DNA from: an uncultured Oscillospiraceae bacterium
GTDB taxonomy: Bacteria; Bacillota; Clostridia; Oscillospirales; Oscillospiraceae
Length of the DNA: 64,000 nucleotides
NCBI GenBank assembly: GCA_934573855.1
Contig: CAKTMF010000004.1
Coordinates: 124,001-188,000 of the forward strand
Reading direction: 5' to 3'
Below the pieces are notes generated by a model. That model was not told where the DNA came from and made no database searches. It saw only the letters and a program-made list of their open reading frames with translations. Of the stretch, positions 24,184 to 31,952 are shown in pieces; position 1 is the stretch's first letter; every line of letters starts with the position of its first letter. The position numbers and the translations under genes are program-made.

Positions 24184-25437
24184 TCAGGCGTCGGGAGCGT
24201 AGGTAAAGCCGCCGGAGAAGAAGTCCTCCGGGTTGAGCTTGTCGTTCCCGCTGCGTATCTCGAAATGCAGGTGCGGACCGGTGGAGTTGCCGGTGCTGCC
24301 CACATAACCGATGACATCACCCTGAGAAACGGCCTGTCCCTCATAGACGGCGATGGACGAGAGATGTCCGTAAAGAGTATAGTAGCCGTTGCCGTGGTTT
24401 ATCATGACGCAGTTGCCGTAGCCGCCGTTCTCGCCGGCAAGGGAGACTGTCCCACCGTCGGCCGCGACGACCGTCGCCCCGTACTGCGCGCCGATATCCG
24501 TACCGGCGTGGTTCTTGTAAACGCCCGTTATGGGGTGCGTTCTCGGCCCCTGACGGCTGGTTATGTAGTAGCAGGAGGGACACGGCCAGATAAAGTAGCC
24601 GTTGCCGACGACGGAGCTTCCGCCGCTGCCGCCGTTCGAGCCGCCGTTGGCGGCCTCCGCCGCGCGGCGCTCCTCCTCGAGCTGCGCTATCAGGGCGTAG
24701 ATATTCGATTCGGCCTCCTGCTGAGCCTGTTCAAGCTCAGCAAGCTCCTTCTGGTGGTTCTCAAGGTCGGCGGTGATCTCCTCAAGCAGCTTCGACGCCT
24801 CGTCAAGCTCGACGAGCAGCTCCTCCTGCTCCTTGCGGAGGTCCTCCTGCCGTGCCTCAAACTCAGCCTTTACCTCTTCGTACTTCGCCTTTACCTCCTC
24901 GCGGTGTTCGCGCGCCGCGATATACTCGTCCTCAAGCTCTCTGTCGCTCTCCATGATCTCGCTGATGTCGTCGATACTCGTAAGGAGCTGGGCAAGATTG
25001 TCGGACTTGAGGATAAGAGAGAGGATGTTATAGCTGCCGTTCTCCTCCATCGCACGGACGCGGGAACGGTAGCGCTCAAGCTGCTCCTCCTCGAGTGCGG
25101 TGGCCTCCTCGAGCTTGACGGCCTCTTCCTCGATCATGGCGTCATAGAGCTTTATCTGCTGTTCGTTGAGTTCTATCTGCTGGCGGGTCAGCTCGTTGCG
25201 CTGATCGAGAGCGTTCTTTCGTTCGAGTATGCCCGCCTGCTCCTCCTCCAGCTTGTCCACGACTGCCTGCTTCTCGGCACGCTGGGCGCTGATGGCGTCG
25301 CGTTCCTTTTTCAGCGCCTCTATCTCGTCCGTCGTGACGGCGTAGGAGCGCACGGGCACGAACTGCATGAAAGCGCAGAACACCGCGGCCAGTGCGAGCG
25401 AGAGCGCTAATATTCTCTTTCTGACGGTTTTTCTCAT
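24184..25437 (-). CDS. EnvC/PcsB-like coiled-coil protein with M23 endopeptidase domain
   Basis: 417 residues. Signal/anchor helix at 8-28 (ILALSLALAAVFCAFMQF). Residues about 35-265 are long coiled coil rich in Glu, Lys and Gln (KKERDAISAQRAEKQAVVDKLEEEQ style). After a Gly/Ser linker the M23 domain has all LytM zinc ligands: His of NHAGTDIG with its Asp, and HLHFEI with the two His near residue 390; GHLSS carries the third His. Unlike FtsEX activators that are degenerate, this looks catalytic. It should cut peptide crosslinks in the wall and is the last gene of the ftsE-ftsX-M23-M23 run, 56 bases after its paralogue. Confidence 0.92.
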   Translation of the reverse strand: MRKTVRKRILALSLALAAVFCAFMQFVPVRSYAVTTDEIEALKKERDAISAQRAEKQAVVDKLEEEQAGILERKNALDQRNELTRQQIELNEQQIKLYDAMIEEEAVKLEEATALEEEQLERYRSRVRAMEENGSYNILSLILKSDNLAQLLTSIDDISEIMESDRELEDEYIAAREHREEVKAKYEEVKAEFEARQEDLRKEQEELLVELDEASKLLEEITADLENHQKELAELEQAQQEAESNIYALIAQLEEERRAAEAANGGSNGGSGGSSVVGNGYFIWPCPSCYYITSRQGPRTHPITGVYKNHAGTDIGAQYGATVVAADGGTVSLAGENGGYGNCVMINHGNGYYTLYGHLSSIAVYEGQAVSQGDVIGYVGSTGNSTGPHLHFEIRSGNDKLNPEDFFSGGFTYAPDA

Positions 25438-25493
25438 ATATTCACCCTGTTTTCAGTTTCATGAGGTCCTTCGCCGGAGCTTCGGGACTTCAT

Positions 25494-26801
25494 TTAGTCT
25501 GCCGCACCCGGTTCCAGCTCGTAGCCGCTGAAATAAGGCAGGGGGTCTATCTGTGTGCCGTTCTGTATCACCTCAAAATGGCAGTGGGTGCCGTAGGAGT
25601 TGCCGGTATTGCCGAGATACCCGATGGTATCGCCCTGGCTGACAGAGCTGCCGTTCGAGACGGCAAAGCCCGACATATGTCCGTAGAGCGTCATGTACCC
25701 GTTGCCGTGGTCGATGATGACGCAGTTGCCGTAGCCGCCGTAATAGCTCGCTAGGATGACGGTTCCGCTGTCTGCGGCGACGATGGGATAGCCGTCCTGA
25801 CCGTAGCCGTCGATATCTATACCGGTATGCTGTCTGCCCCAGCGGTATTTGAAGGTACTGCTGATACGGTAGGAGCTGGGTACGGGCCAGCAAAACGAGC
25901 CTGTGCCGGTCGCGCCGCCGTTATCGTAATTCCCGTCGTCGGAGCCGCCGTCCCCGGAGCCGGTATCTCCGGAGTCGCCGTCCGTGTAGGAGCCGCCCTT
26001 GGTATTTTCGGCACGCTTTGCCTCGTAATCTCTGATGAAGGCCGCAATGCTGGCCGCCGCCGCGGCCTCGGCCTCCTCGGCCTTGCGCTTTTCCTCCTCG
26101 GCGGCTTCGATGGCCTCGGCAAGCTGCTTGAGAAGCTCCTCGCTCTCGGCTATCTGCTCCTCGAGCTTTTTCTGCGCCTCCTCAAGGTCGGCCTGCTTTT
26201 CCTCGACCTCGGTCTTATAGGTCTCGTATTCCTGCTTCACGGCCTCGGTCTCGAGCCTTGCCTCCTCATAGCGCTCGGCAAGGATACGGTCGCTCTCCAT
26301 GATGTCGCCGAAGTCGTCGATGGCGGCGAGAAGCTCGCTGTAGCTGTCGGAGTTGAGGATGAGGCTGAGAATATTATAGCCTCCGTTTTCCTCCATGGCG
26401 CGGACTCTTGTGCGGTACTTTTCGAGCTGCTTTGCCTCCTTGGACTTTGCGGCTTCTAGCTCCTGCGCCTTCTGCTCGATCATTTTGTTGTAAAGCTCAA
26501 GCTCTTTTCCGATTATATCAAGCTCCTGCAGGGCGCACTCATTGCGCTCCTCAAGCGCCATTTTCTGGTCGATGACCGCGGATTCCTCTTCTCTGAGGGT
26601 CTTGAGCTTAGCGTTCACGTCGCTTATCTGGCTGGAGATGGCGTTGCGCGCCTCCTGAAGGGTGCTGAGCGCGCGGTCATAGTCCTCGTCGGCATAGGCT
26701 ATCGCGGGGATAACGCTGACCACGAGAGACAGCAGCATAAGCACCGCCATGACGACGGCAATGGCCGAAACGATTTTTTTCCTGTTTTTCATAAGTATCA
26801 A
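25494..26801 (-). CDS. EnvC/PcsB-like coiled-coil protein with M23 endopeptidase domain (paralogue)
   Basis: 435 residues, built like its downstream neighbour: N-terminal signal helix (VSAIAVVMAVLMLLSLVVSVIPAIAYA), coiled coil from about 38 to 265, then a Gly/Ser/Asp-rich linker (TDGDSGDTGSGDGGSDDG) and an M23 domain with HTGIDIDG, GHMSGF and HCHFEV zinc-ligand motifs. Its ATG overlaps the ftsX stop by 4 bases, so it is the coupled partner of FtsEX; FtsEX is known to activate such hydrolases through their coiled coils during division. The two tandem copies share the motif EKYRTRVRAMEENGGYNILS near residue 120. Confidence 0.93.
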   Translation of the reverse strand: MILMKNRKKIVSAIAVVMAVLMLLSLVVSVIPAIAYADEDYDRALSTLQEARNAISSQISDVNAKLKTLREEESAVIDQKMALEERNECALQELDIIGKELELYNKMIEQKAQELEAAKSKEAKQLEKYRTRVRAMEENGGYNILSLILNSDSYSELLAAIDDFGDIMESDRILAERYEEARLETEAVKQEYETYKTEVEEKQADLEEAQKKLEEQIAESEELLKQLAEAIEAAEEEKRKAEEAEAAAAASIAAFIRDYEAKRAENTKGGSYTDGDSGDTGSGDGGSDDGNYDNGGATGTGSFCWPVPSSYRISSTFKYRWGRQHTGIDIDGYGQDGYPIVAADSGTVILASYYGGYGNCVIIDHGNGYMTLYGHMSGFAVSNGSSVSQGDTIGYLGNTGNSYGTHCHFEVIQNGTQIDPLPYFSGYELEPGAAD

Positions 26802-27685
26802 ACCTTGAGATAGTTGCGGATCGCGTTGACGCCGCCGAAGGTGCCAACGAGAACGCCCACTCCCATGAATGCTATAAAGACGTACTGTGCCACATTGTTG
26901 AAGGGGATGACGTTGAGAAGGCTGCCGGTGAGGCTGGTGACGAGCTTGCCGGTGATAAGCTCATATATGCCCCACTGCGCCAAAAACGCAAGCCCACCGC
27001 CCAGAATACCGAGGACAAGACCCTCGATGATAAAGGGCATACGGATAAAGCCGTTGTTCGCGCCGACCATCTTCATTATCGCGATCTCCTCGCGGCGGCT
27101 GAAGGTGGCGAGCTTGATGGTGTTGGACATGATGAAGAAGGAGACGAAAACGAGTATCGCGATAAGTACAAGGGAGATGATGCTGACTATGTTGCGGATG
27201 GTAACAAAGGACTTCGCGTACTCAAGATGAGCGTTGACCTTGGCCACGCCGGGGGTCGCCTCAAGGTCGGCCTTGGACTGTGCCATGAGGGCGATGTCGG
27301 TGAGGTGTACAACGCAGCGATGGCGGAAAACGGTCTCGTCTATGCCCTCGCGGAAGGAGGAGTCGTACTTGTTCATGAAGCTCTCCATCGCGTCCTCGCG
27401 GGTGACAAAGTCAACGGAGCTGACGTTGTCTATCCTGCGTATGGCCTCGCAGACGTTCTTTGCCTCGTCCTCGCTGAGCTTTTCGTCGACGAAAACGACG
27501 ATCTCGTTCTGATCCTCAAGATCCTTGATGAGCGCGTCGATATTGAGCGAGAGGAGAGAGACGCTGCCCATGATGATAAGGCAGGCCATGATTATCGTAA
27601 CGGAAGCGAAGGACATGAAGGCATGTGTGCCTATACTGCGGAAGCCCTCGCGGAAGAGGTAGCCTATTCTGTTTAGTCTCATCAC
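26798..27685 (-). CDS. ftsX: Cell-division permease-like protein FtsX
   Basis: 295 residues. N-terminal cytoplasmic segment and first helix (SFASVTIIMACLIIMGSVSLL), an extracellular domain about 50-165 with DLEDQNEIVVFVDEKLSEDEA, and three C-terminal helices with FKMVGA-like MKMVGANNGFIRMPFIIEGLVLGILGG typical of FtsX. It forms a complex with FtsE and signals across the membrane to wall hydrolases. Its start overlaps ftsE by 4 bases and its end overlaps the M23 gene by 4 bases, an unusually tight arrangement that ties the hydrolase to the complex. Confidence 0.96.
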   Translation of the reverse strand: MMRLNRIGYLFREGFRSIGTHAFMSFASVTIIMACLIIMGSVSLLSLNIDALIKDLEDQNEIVVFVDEKLSEDEAKNVCEAIRRIDNVSSVDFVTREDAMESFMNKYDSSFREGIDETVFRHRCVVHLTDIALMAQSKADLEATPGVAKVNAHLEYAKSFVTIRNIVSIISLVLIAILVFVSFFIMSNTIKLATFSRREEIAIMKMVGANNGFIRMPFIIEGLVLGILGGGLAFLAQWGIYELITGKLVTSLTGSLLNVIPFNNVAQYVFIAFMGVGVLVGTFGGVNAIRNYLKV

Positions 27686-28377
27686 TGCACCTCCTCACAG
27701 CCGTAGTAGCCGTCCATGCCGTCGCTGATCATGTGGCCGCCGTCGATGGTGATGACGCGCTTGGAGAAGGCGTTGACCAACTCCTTCTCATGGGTGACGA
27801 CCATGATGGTGGTACCCATCTCGTTGATCTTTTCAAAGAGCAGCATGAGCTCGAGGCTGCGCACAGGGTCAAGGTTGCCGGTAGGCTCGTCCGCGACGAT
27901 CATGCGCGGGCTGTTCACCAGGGCGCGGGCGATGGCCACACGCTGCTGCTCGCCGCCGGAAAGCTCGGTCGGCAGGCGCTTCTCGCGGCCGCCGAGGCCC
28001 ACCAGATCAAGAACGTAGGGGACGCGCTTGCGTATCTCCTTGGAGGAGGCGCCGACGACACGCATGGCGAAGGCCACGTTGTCATAGACGTTCATGTTCT
28101 CGATAAGGCGGTAATCCTGGAATATGACGCCCAGTGTCCTTCTCATCTTGGGAAGCTTGCGGCGCTTGATCTTCATCATGTCGAAATCGTTGACGATGAC
28201 GTTGCCCTCGGTGGCGCGGATCTCGCCGGTGATGAGCTTCATGAGAGTGGTCTTGCCTGAGCCGGAGGGGCCGACCAGAAAGACGAACTCACCCTCGTTT
28301 ATCGTCAGGTCTATACCGTCGAGCGCCACTGTCCCGACGCTCTCGTACACGACTCTGACATCGTTCATTTGAACCAT
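27682..28377 (-). CDS. ftsE: Cell-division ATP-binding protein FtsE
   Basis: 231 residues. Walker A GPSGSGKTT (about 36-44), signature LSGGEQQRVAIARAL, Walker B MIVADEPTGNLDP, switch VVTHEKELV. The family-typical start MVQMNDVRVVYESVGTVALDGIDL and the IFQDYRLI segment fit FtsE better than other MacB-like ATPases. It is the first gene of the ftsEX-hydrolase cluster and couples ATP hydrolysis to FtsX. A CdaR-type regulator gene lies 45 bases upstream in the same direction. Confidence 0.96.
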   Translation of the reverse strand: MVQMNDVRVVYESVGTVALDGIDLTINEGEFVFLVGPSGSGKTTLMKLITGEIRATEGNVIVNDFDMMKIKRRKLPKMRRTLGVIFQDYRLIENMNVYDNVAFAMRVVGASSKEIRKRVPYVLDLVGLGGREKRLPTELSGGEQQRVAIARALVNSPRMIVADEPTGNLDPVRSLELMLLFEKINEMGTTIMVVTHEKELVNAFSKRVITIDGGHMISDGMDGYYGCEEVQ

Positions 28378-28422
28378 AATCTATCCTCCAGAAATACGGA
28401 TTTTTCTCGCTGTGCGCGTATA

Positions 28423-29517
28423 TCAGTACTTGTTGTTGCCGAGGGAATCGAGATACATCTTCACCATCATCGCCACCTTGAAAACGATGGCGTGGTCAAA
28501 CTCACGCAGGTCGAGGCCGGTGAGCTTCTTGATCTTCTCGAGACGGTAGACCAGCGTGTTGCGGTGGACGTACAGCTTGCGTGAGGTCTCGGAGACGTTG
28601 AGGTTGTTCTCGAAGAACTTGTTGATGGTCTCGAGCGTGTCCTCGTCGAGCGTTTCGAGAGGGTTCTTCTTGAACACCTCGTTGAGGAACATCTCGCAAA
28701 GGGTGGTGGGGAGCTGATAGATGATACGTCCCAGACCGAGATTCTCGTAGTTTATAATGCTCTTGTCGCTCTCGAACACGCGGCCGACGTCGATGGCCAC
28801 CTGAGATTCCTTGTACCTGTCGGCAAGCTCGCGCAGATGGCGCGCAACGGTGCTTATGCCGATAACGCAGCCTATGCCCAGCTCCTCGCGCAGGGTCGTC
28901 TCGACGCCGCGGGCGGTCTTGAACGCCTCGTCATGGTATTCGGCGGAGGCAAGAGTCTTGACGATGACGATGTCGCTCTCGTTCATGCTCAGGACGAAAT
29001 CACGCTGCTTCTCGGGGAAGAGGCGCTGGATGGCCTCGACGGCGGCGACGTCGGAATTTTCGGTCTGACGCACCAGCAGGACGATACGCGGCTCGTCGGT
29101 TATGAAATGAAGCTCCTTGGCGCGTACATATACGTCGCCCGGGAGGATGTTGTCGGAAATGATGTTTTTGACGAAGGCGGCCTTATTGTGCTTTTCCTCG
29201 TAATTGTTCTTCGCCTCGTTGAAGGCGACGGCCACGATGGCGCAGATGGTTTTTGCGAAGGAGTCGCTGCCCTCGACAAAGGCGGTGTAGCCATACTTCG
29301 CGCTGCCGGAGGACAGCGGGCAGAAGGTTCTTACCGGTGTGGTGACCTCCTGAGTCATATTTTCAAAGTCGTAAATGTGGAAGTCATCGAGCCTTGAGCC
29401 GATCATTGCAAGCTCGCTGCTCGCGACGACGAAGCCCTGCTCGTCCACAACGCCGATAGTCCTGTCGATCGAGTCTTTCATCTGGATGATAACATTCTGA
29501 AAAATCCTGCTGGACAT
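28423..29517 (-). CDS. CdaR/PucR-type transcriptional regulator
   Basis: 364 residues from ATG 29517 (GGAGG upstream); the frame reaches 29574 without support. The N-terminal putative sugar-diacid recognition domain (SRIFQNVIIQMKDSIDRTIGVVDEQG) is followed by a central GGDEF-like/unknown part and a C-terminal PucR helix-turn-helix: LNVSETSRKLYVHRNTLVYRL, residues about 315-340. Such proteins in gram-positives respond to carbon or nitrogen status (CdaR, GlcC-like). The position before ftsE need not imply control of division. Confidence 0.85.
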   Translation of the reverse strand: MSSRIFQNVIIQMKDSIDRTIGVVDEQGFVVASSELAMIGSRLDDFHIYDFENMTQEVTTPVRTFCPLSSGSAKYGYTAFVEGSDSFAKTICAIVAVAFNEAKNNYEEKHNKAAFVKNIISDNILPGDVYVRAKELHFITDEPRIVLLVRQTENSDVAAVEAIQRLFPEKQRDFVLSMNESDIVIVKTLASAEYHDEAFKTARGVETTLREELGIGCVIGISTVARHLRELADRYKESQVAIDVGRVFESDKSIINYENLGLGRIIYQLPTTLCEMFLNEVFKKNPLETLDEDTLETINKFFENNLNVSETSRKLYVHRNTLVYRLEKIKKLTGLDLREFDHAIVFKVAMMVKMYLDSLGNNKY

Positions 29518-29667
29518 AAACCTTCCTCCCGTTCGTTGTGCCGGATCACTGTATGATGTATTTATGCACAACACCCTCTAAGGAACATAATAACTCAAGC
29601 TCTTGTAATTTTCAATAGAAAACGTCATGTTATTTTGTGAACTTTTATGAGTTTGTGTCCTTAACGC

Positions 29668-29691
29668 TCAAAAAAGGCCCGGCTTTTTTGG
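29668..29691 (-). terminator. Probable terminator after the RsuA-type gene
   Basis: The sequence between 29671 and 29690 is self-complementary (A6-GGCCCGGC-T6 pattern) and gives a T run on the minus strand shortly after the stop codon. Confidence 0.5.
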
Positions 29692-29699
29692 CGGATTTT

Positions 29700-30443
29700 T
29701 CACTTTTTGCCAACAGCGGCATTTATCGTCCCGCCGCCTCCGAACACTTTCATCGCTTCGCTTTGTGCAAGTTCACGATACTCCCCGGGAGCAAGCGTAC
29801 CGTCGAGCGAGAGCGCCCCGACAGAGAGGCGCCGAAGCTCCAGAACGGGCTTTCCGCGTGAGGCGAGCATGCGTCTTACCTGATGATACTTGCCCTCCAT
29901 CACCGTCACGAGGCAGCGGCCCTCCCCCGTCCGCTCAAGAACGGCGGGAAGGCAGTGCGTACCGTCCCTGAGGACGATCCCCTCGGCAAAGGCGGACACG
30001 TCAGCCTCCGTAACGTCACCGTCCACCCTTGCATAATATATTTTTTCGACCTCGTATCTCGGCGAAATCACCCGATGGGCGAACACGCCGTCGTCGGTCA
30101 GCAGCAGAAGCCCGCTCGTATCCTTATCGAGCCTGCCCACGGGGAACAGCCCCATGCGGCGCTCCTCGGGGGTCATGAGGTCGAGGACCGTTTTCTGCTT
30201 TTTGTCCTCTGTCGCTGTCAGGACGCCGGCCGGCTTATCCATCATATAATAACGGTATCTCCTGTAGCTGAGCGCCTCTCCGTCGAGCGCGACGGCATTC
30301 TCCTCCGGGTCTATCTTCGCTTCCGGCTGGGAAACGGCCGCGCCGTCCACGGTGACTCGCCCGGCTCTGATGATATCCTTCAGCTCTTTTCGGCTCGCGA
30401 TACCCATATCCGACAGAAATTTATCCAGTCTCATACGCGGCAT
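29700..30443 (-). CDS. 16S rRNA pseudouridine synthase, RsuA/RluB family
   Basis: 247 residues with GGAGG 8 bases before ATG 30443. An N-terminal S4 RNA-binding domain (MRLDKFLSDMGIASRKELKDIIRAGRVTVDG pattern, residues 4-60) precedes the catalytic domain. The signature GRLDKDTSGLLLLTDDG contains the catalytic Asp (about residue 106), and GKYHQVRRMLASRGKPVLELRR is the C-terminal family motif. It isomerises one uridine in small-subunit rRNA (RsuA site U516) or a large-subunit site; the short length favours RsuA. Single-gene unit. Confidence 0.9.
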   Translation of the reverse strand: MPRMRLDKFLSDMGIASRKELKDIIRAGRVTVDGAAVSQPEAKIDPEENAVALDGEALSYRRYRYYMMDKPAGVLTATEDKKQKTVLDLMTPEERRMGLFPVGRLDKDTSGLLLLTDDGVFAHRVISPRYEVEKIYYARVDGDVTEADVSAFAEGIVLRDGTHCLPAVLERTGEGRCLVTVMEGKYHQVRRMLASRGKPVLELRRLSVGALSLDGTLAPGEYRELAQSEAMKVFGGGGTINAAVGKK

Positions 30444-30524
30444 GATACATACCTCCGGCGCGTTTTTCTTATTATATCATACTTCCGCCTCCTTTTGAAT
30501 AGCCTGTTCATGAGGTGAGGGAAA

Positions 30525-30974
30525 ATGCTTGGAAAGAGTTCCGCATTCACGAGAAAAAAAGCCGTCACATGGGTGGTCGCCGCCGCGGCGGTCATCATAC
30601 TGGTGATCATACTGCGATGGGTCTCCGCGCAGAGTACGGATGCTTCGACGACGGAGGGTCGGGAAAAGTTCCTCAACTCGCTCGGCTGGGAAATAGACGT
30701 CAGCACGGAGGAGTACCGCACAGTCCTAATACCCGAGAAGTTCACGGGGGTCCTCGAGAGCTACGCGAAAATGCAGACCGAGCAGGGCTATGAGCTTCAG
30801 AAATACTGCGGAAAAAGCTGCGGGCAGTACACCTACACGGTGACGAATTACCCCAACTGCGAGGACACGGTCCTTGTGACGCTCTACGTCTGCGGCAGGG
30901 AGGTCATAGCCGGAGACATACACACGACGTCGCTCGACGGCTTTATGCACGGGCTGAAAATGAAAAAGCCGTGA
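30525..30974 (+). CDS. DUF4830-like membrane-anchored protein
   Basis: 149 residues: a cytoplasmic Lys/Arg-rich start, one membrane helix at about 13-32 (AVTWVVAAAAVIILVIIL), then an extracytoplasmic domain with LGWEIDVSTEEYRTVLIPEKF and ELQKYCGKSCGQYTYTV. The segment 'FLNSLGWEI...v.IP..F..v...Y...Q..qG.dL..Y.GK...rYtY.v.NyP' is the pattern of DUF4830, a family of unknown function frequent in gut Clostridia. A terminator follows directly, so it is a one-gene unit. Confidence 0.7.
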   Translation: MLGKSSAFTRKKAVTWVVAAAAVIILVIILRWVSAQSTDASTTEGREKFLNSLGWEIDVSTEEYRTVLIPEKFTGVLESYAKMQTEQGYELQKYCGKSCGQYTYTVTNYPNCEDTVLVTLYVCGREVIAGDIHTTSLDGFMHGLKMKKP

Positions 30975-30993
30975 TCCCCCGCCGCTCCGTCCG

Positions 30994-31024
30994 CGCCCGG
31001 CCCTTGTCGGTCGGGCGTTTTTTA
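30994..31024 (+). terminator. Rho-independent terminator
   Basis: CGCCCGGCC pairs with GGTCGGGCG (one G-T) over a 6-base loop, followed by TTTTTT. Confidence 0.85.
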
Positions 31025-31101
31025 TGTGGTGGACTTTTCGGCGGCTTTCTGCTATACTCCGAGTCGTACAGATATGAATTTGCGATACGGAGGTAATCAG
31101 C

Positions 31102-31692
31102 ATGCGCTTCAAGGATGTTTTGGCCAAAACGATAAGAGTGATATCGGTCCCGCCGGTCATGGTCACATCGCTCATTCTTATCCTTGCCTTTAACAAGGAC
31201 GGGATCTTCAGAAGCACCTCCGAGGTCGTCATTTCGATACTTTTGCTCGGCTTTGTGCCTGTTCTCGCCTACGGGCTGCAGAAAATACTTCCCGGGTACA
31301 AGGGCCAGGGCAGAAAGGGTCAGCGAAAGCTCGCCTTTATCACGAGCATAATCGGCTACACCTGCGCGCTCATCTGGGCGTTCGCGGCGGGCGTGAACAT
31401 CTCGCTGCTCTTCATCTGCTCGACTTACTTTTTCTCCGTCGTGCTGCTGACCGTATGCAACAAGGGCTTCCATTACCGGGCGAGCGGACACGCGTGCAGC
31501 TTCACGGGGCCGCTGGTGCTGCTGGTTTATTTCTTCGGTCTTAAGATCCTTGTCCCGTGTCTTGTTATCGCGGGGCTGATCGTCTGGTCCTCGATATACC
31601 TCAAGCGGCACACGCTCAAGGAGCTTGTGGGCGGGATGGTCTCGTGCCTGCTGGCGTTCGGTCTGTCGATGATACTGACGTCGTTTCTCTGA
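31102..31692 (+). CDS. PAP2-superfamily-like integral membrane protein
   Basis: 196 residues with five or six hydrophobic segments. A loose match to lipid phosphatase motifs is visible: a basic GRKGQRKLA, then YRASGHACSFTGP (PSGH position) and SIYLKRHTLKELVGG (the late His motif). The middle Ser-Gly-His and the final Arg-His are in the expected order and spacing, but the first motif and the Asp of the third are altered, so activity is uncertain. It probably sits in the cytoplasmic membrane and could act on undecaprenyl or lipid phosphates. Preceded by GGAGG. Confidence 0.55.
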   Translation: MRFKDVLAKTIRVISVPPVMVTSLILILAFNKDGIFRSTSEVVISILLLGFVPVLAYGLQKILPGYKGQGRKGQRKLAFITSIIGYTCALIWAFAAGVNISLLFICSTYFFSVVLLTVCNKGFHYRASGHACSFTGPLVLLVYFFGLKILVPCLVIAGLIVWSSIYLKRHTLKELVGGMVSCLLAFGLSMILTSFL

Positions 31693-31716
31693 TACTCCGC
31701 TCCCCGGCGCATAAAA

Positions 31717-31754
31717 CAGCCCCGGCCTGCAGCATACAGGCCGGGGCTGTTTTT
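31717..31754. terminator. Bidirectional terminator
   Basis: A perfect 13-bp GC-rich stem (CAGCCCCGGCCTG and complement, 7-base loop) has TTTTT on the plus side and AAAA before it, so it can end transcripts from both sides. Confidence 0.88.
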
Positions 31755-31769
31755 CAATTTTCATTCAAA

Positions 31770-31940
31770 TCAGACGTACTGCTTGCGCGGCATCCTGTCA
31801 TAATGCCGGAGCAGGATAGGCTCCACGAATTTGGACATGAATTTCATGTCGAGGTTGAATATGTAGATTACAAAGGTCAGCACAAACGCGCCAACGGCGC
31901 CGAGTACGGCGTACAGGAATATCTTCAGGGCTTTAGTCAT
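31770..31940 (-). CDS. Small membrane protein (56 aa) behind a 2-hydroxyacyl-CoA dehydratase gene
   Basis: An unlisted-size gene: ATG 31940 to TGA 31770, 56 residues, with GGAGAA upstream and only 12 bases after the stop of the dehydratase subunit. One strong membrane helix spans residues 4-28 (LKIFLYAVLGAVGAFVLTFV), followed by a short basic tail DMKFMSKFVEPILL and RHYDRMPRKQYV. The placement, ribosome site and terminator just downstream support a real gene. I do not recognise the family. It may anchor the dehydratase or another partner at the membrane. Confidence 0.65.
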   Translation of the reverse strand: MTKALKIFLYAVLGAVGAFVLTFVIYIFNLDMKFMSKFVEPILLRHYDRMPRKQYV

Positions 31941-31952
31941 ATCATTTCTCCT

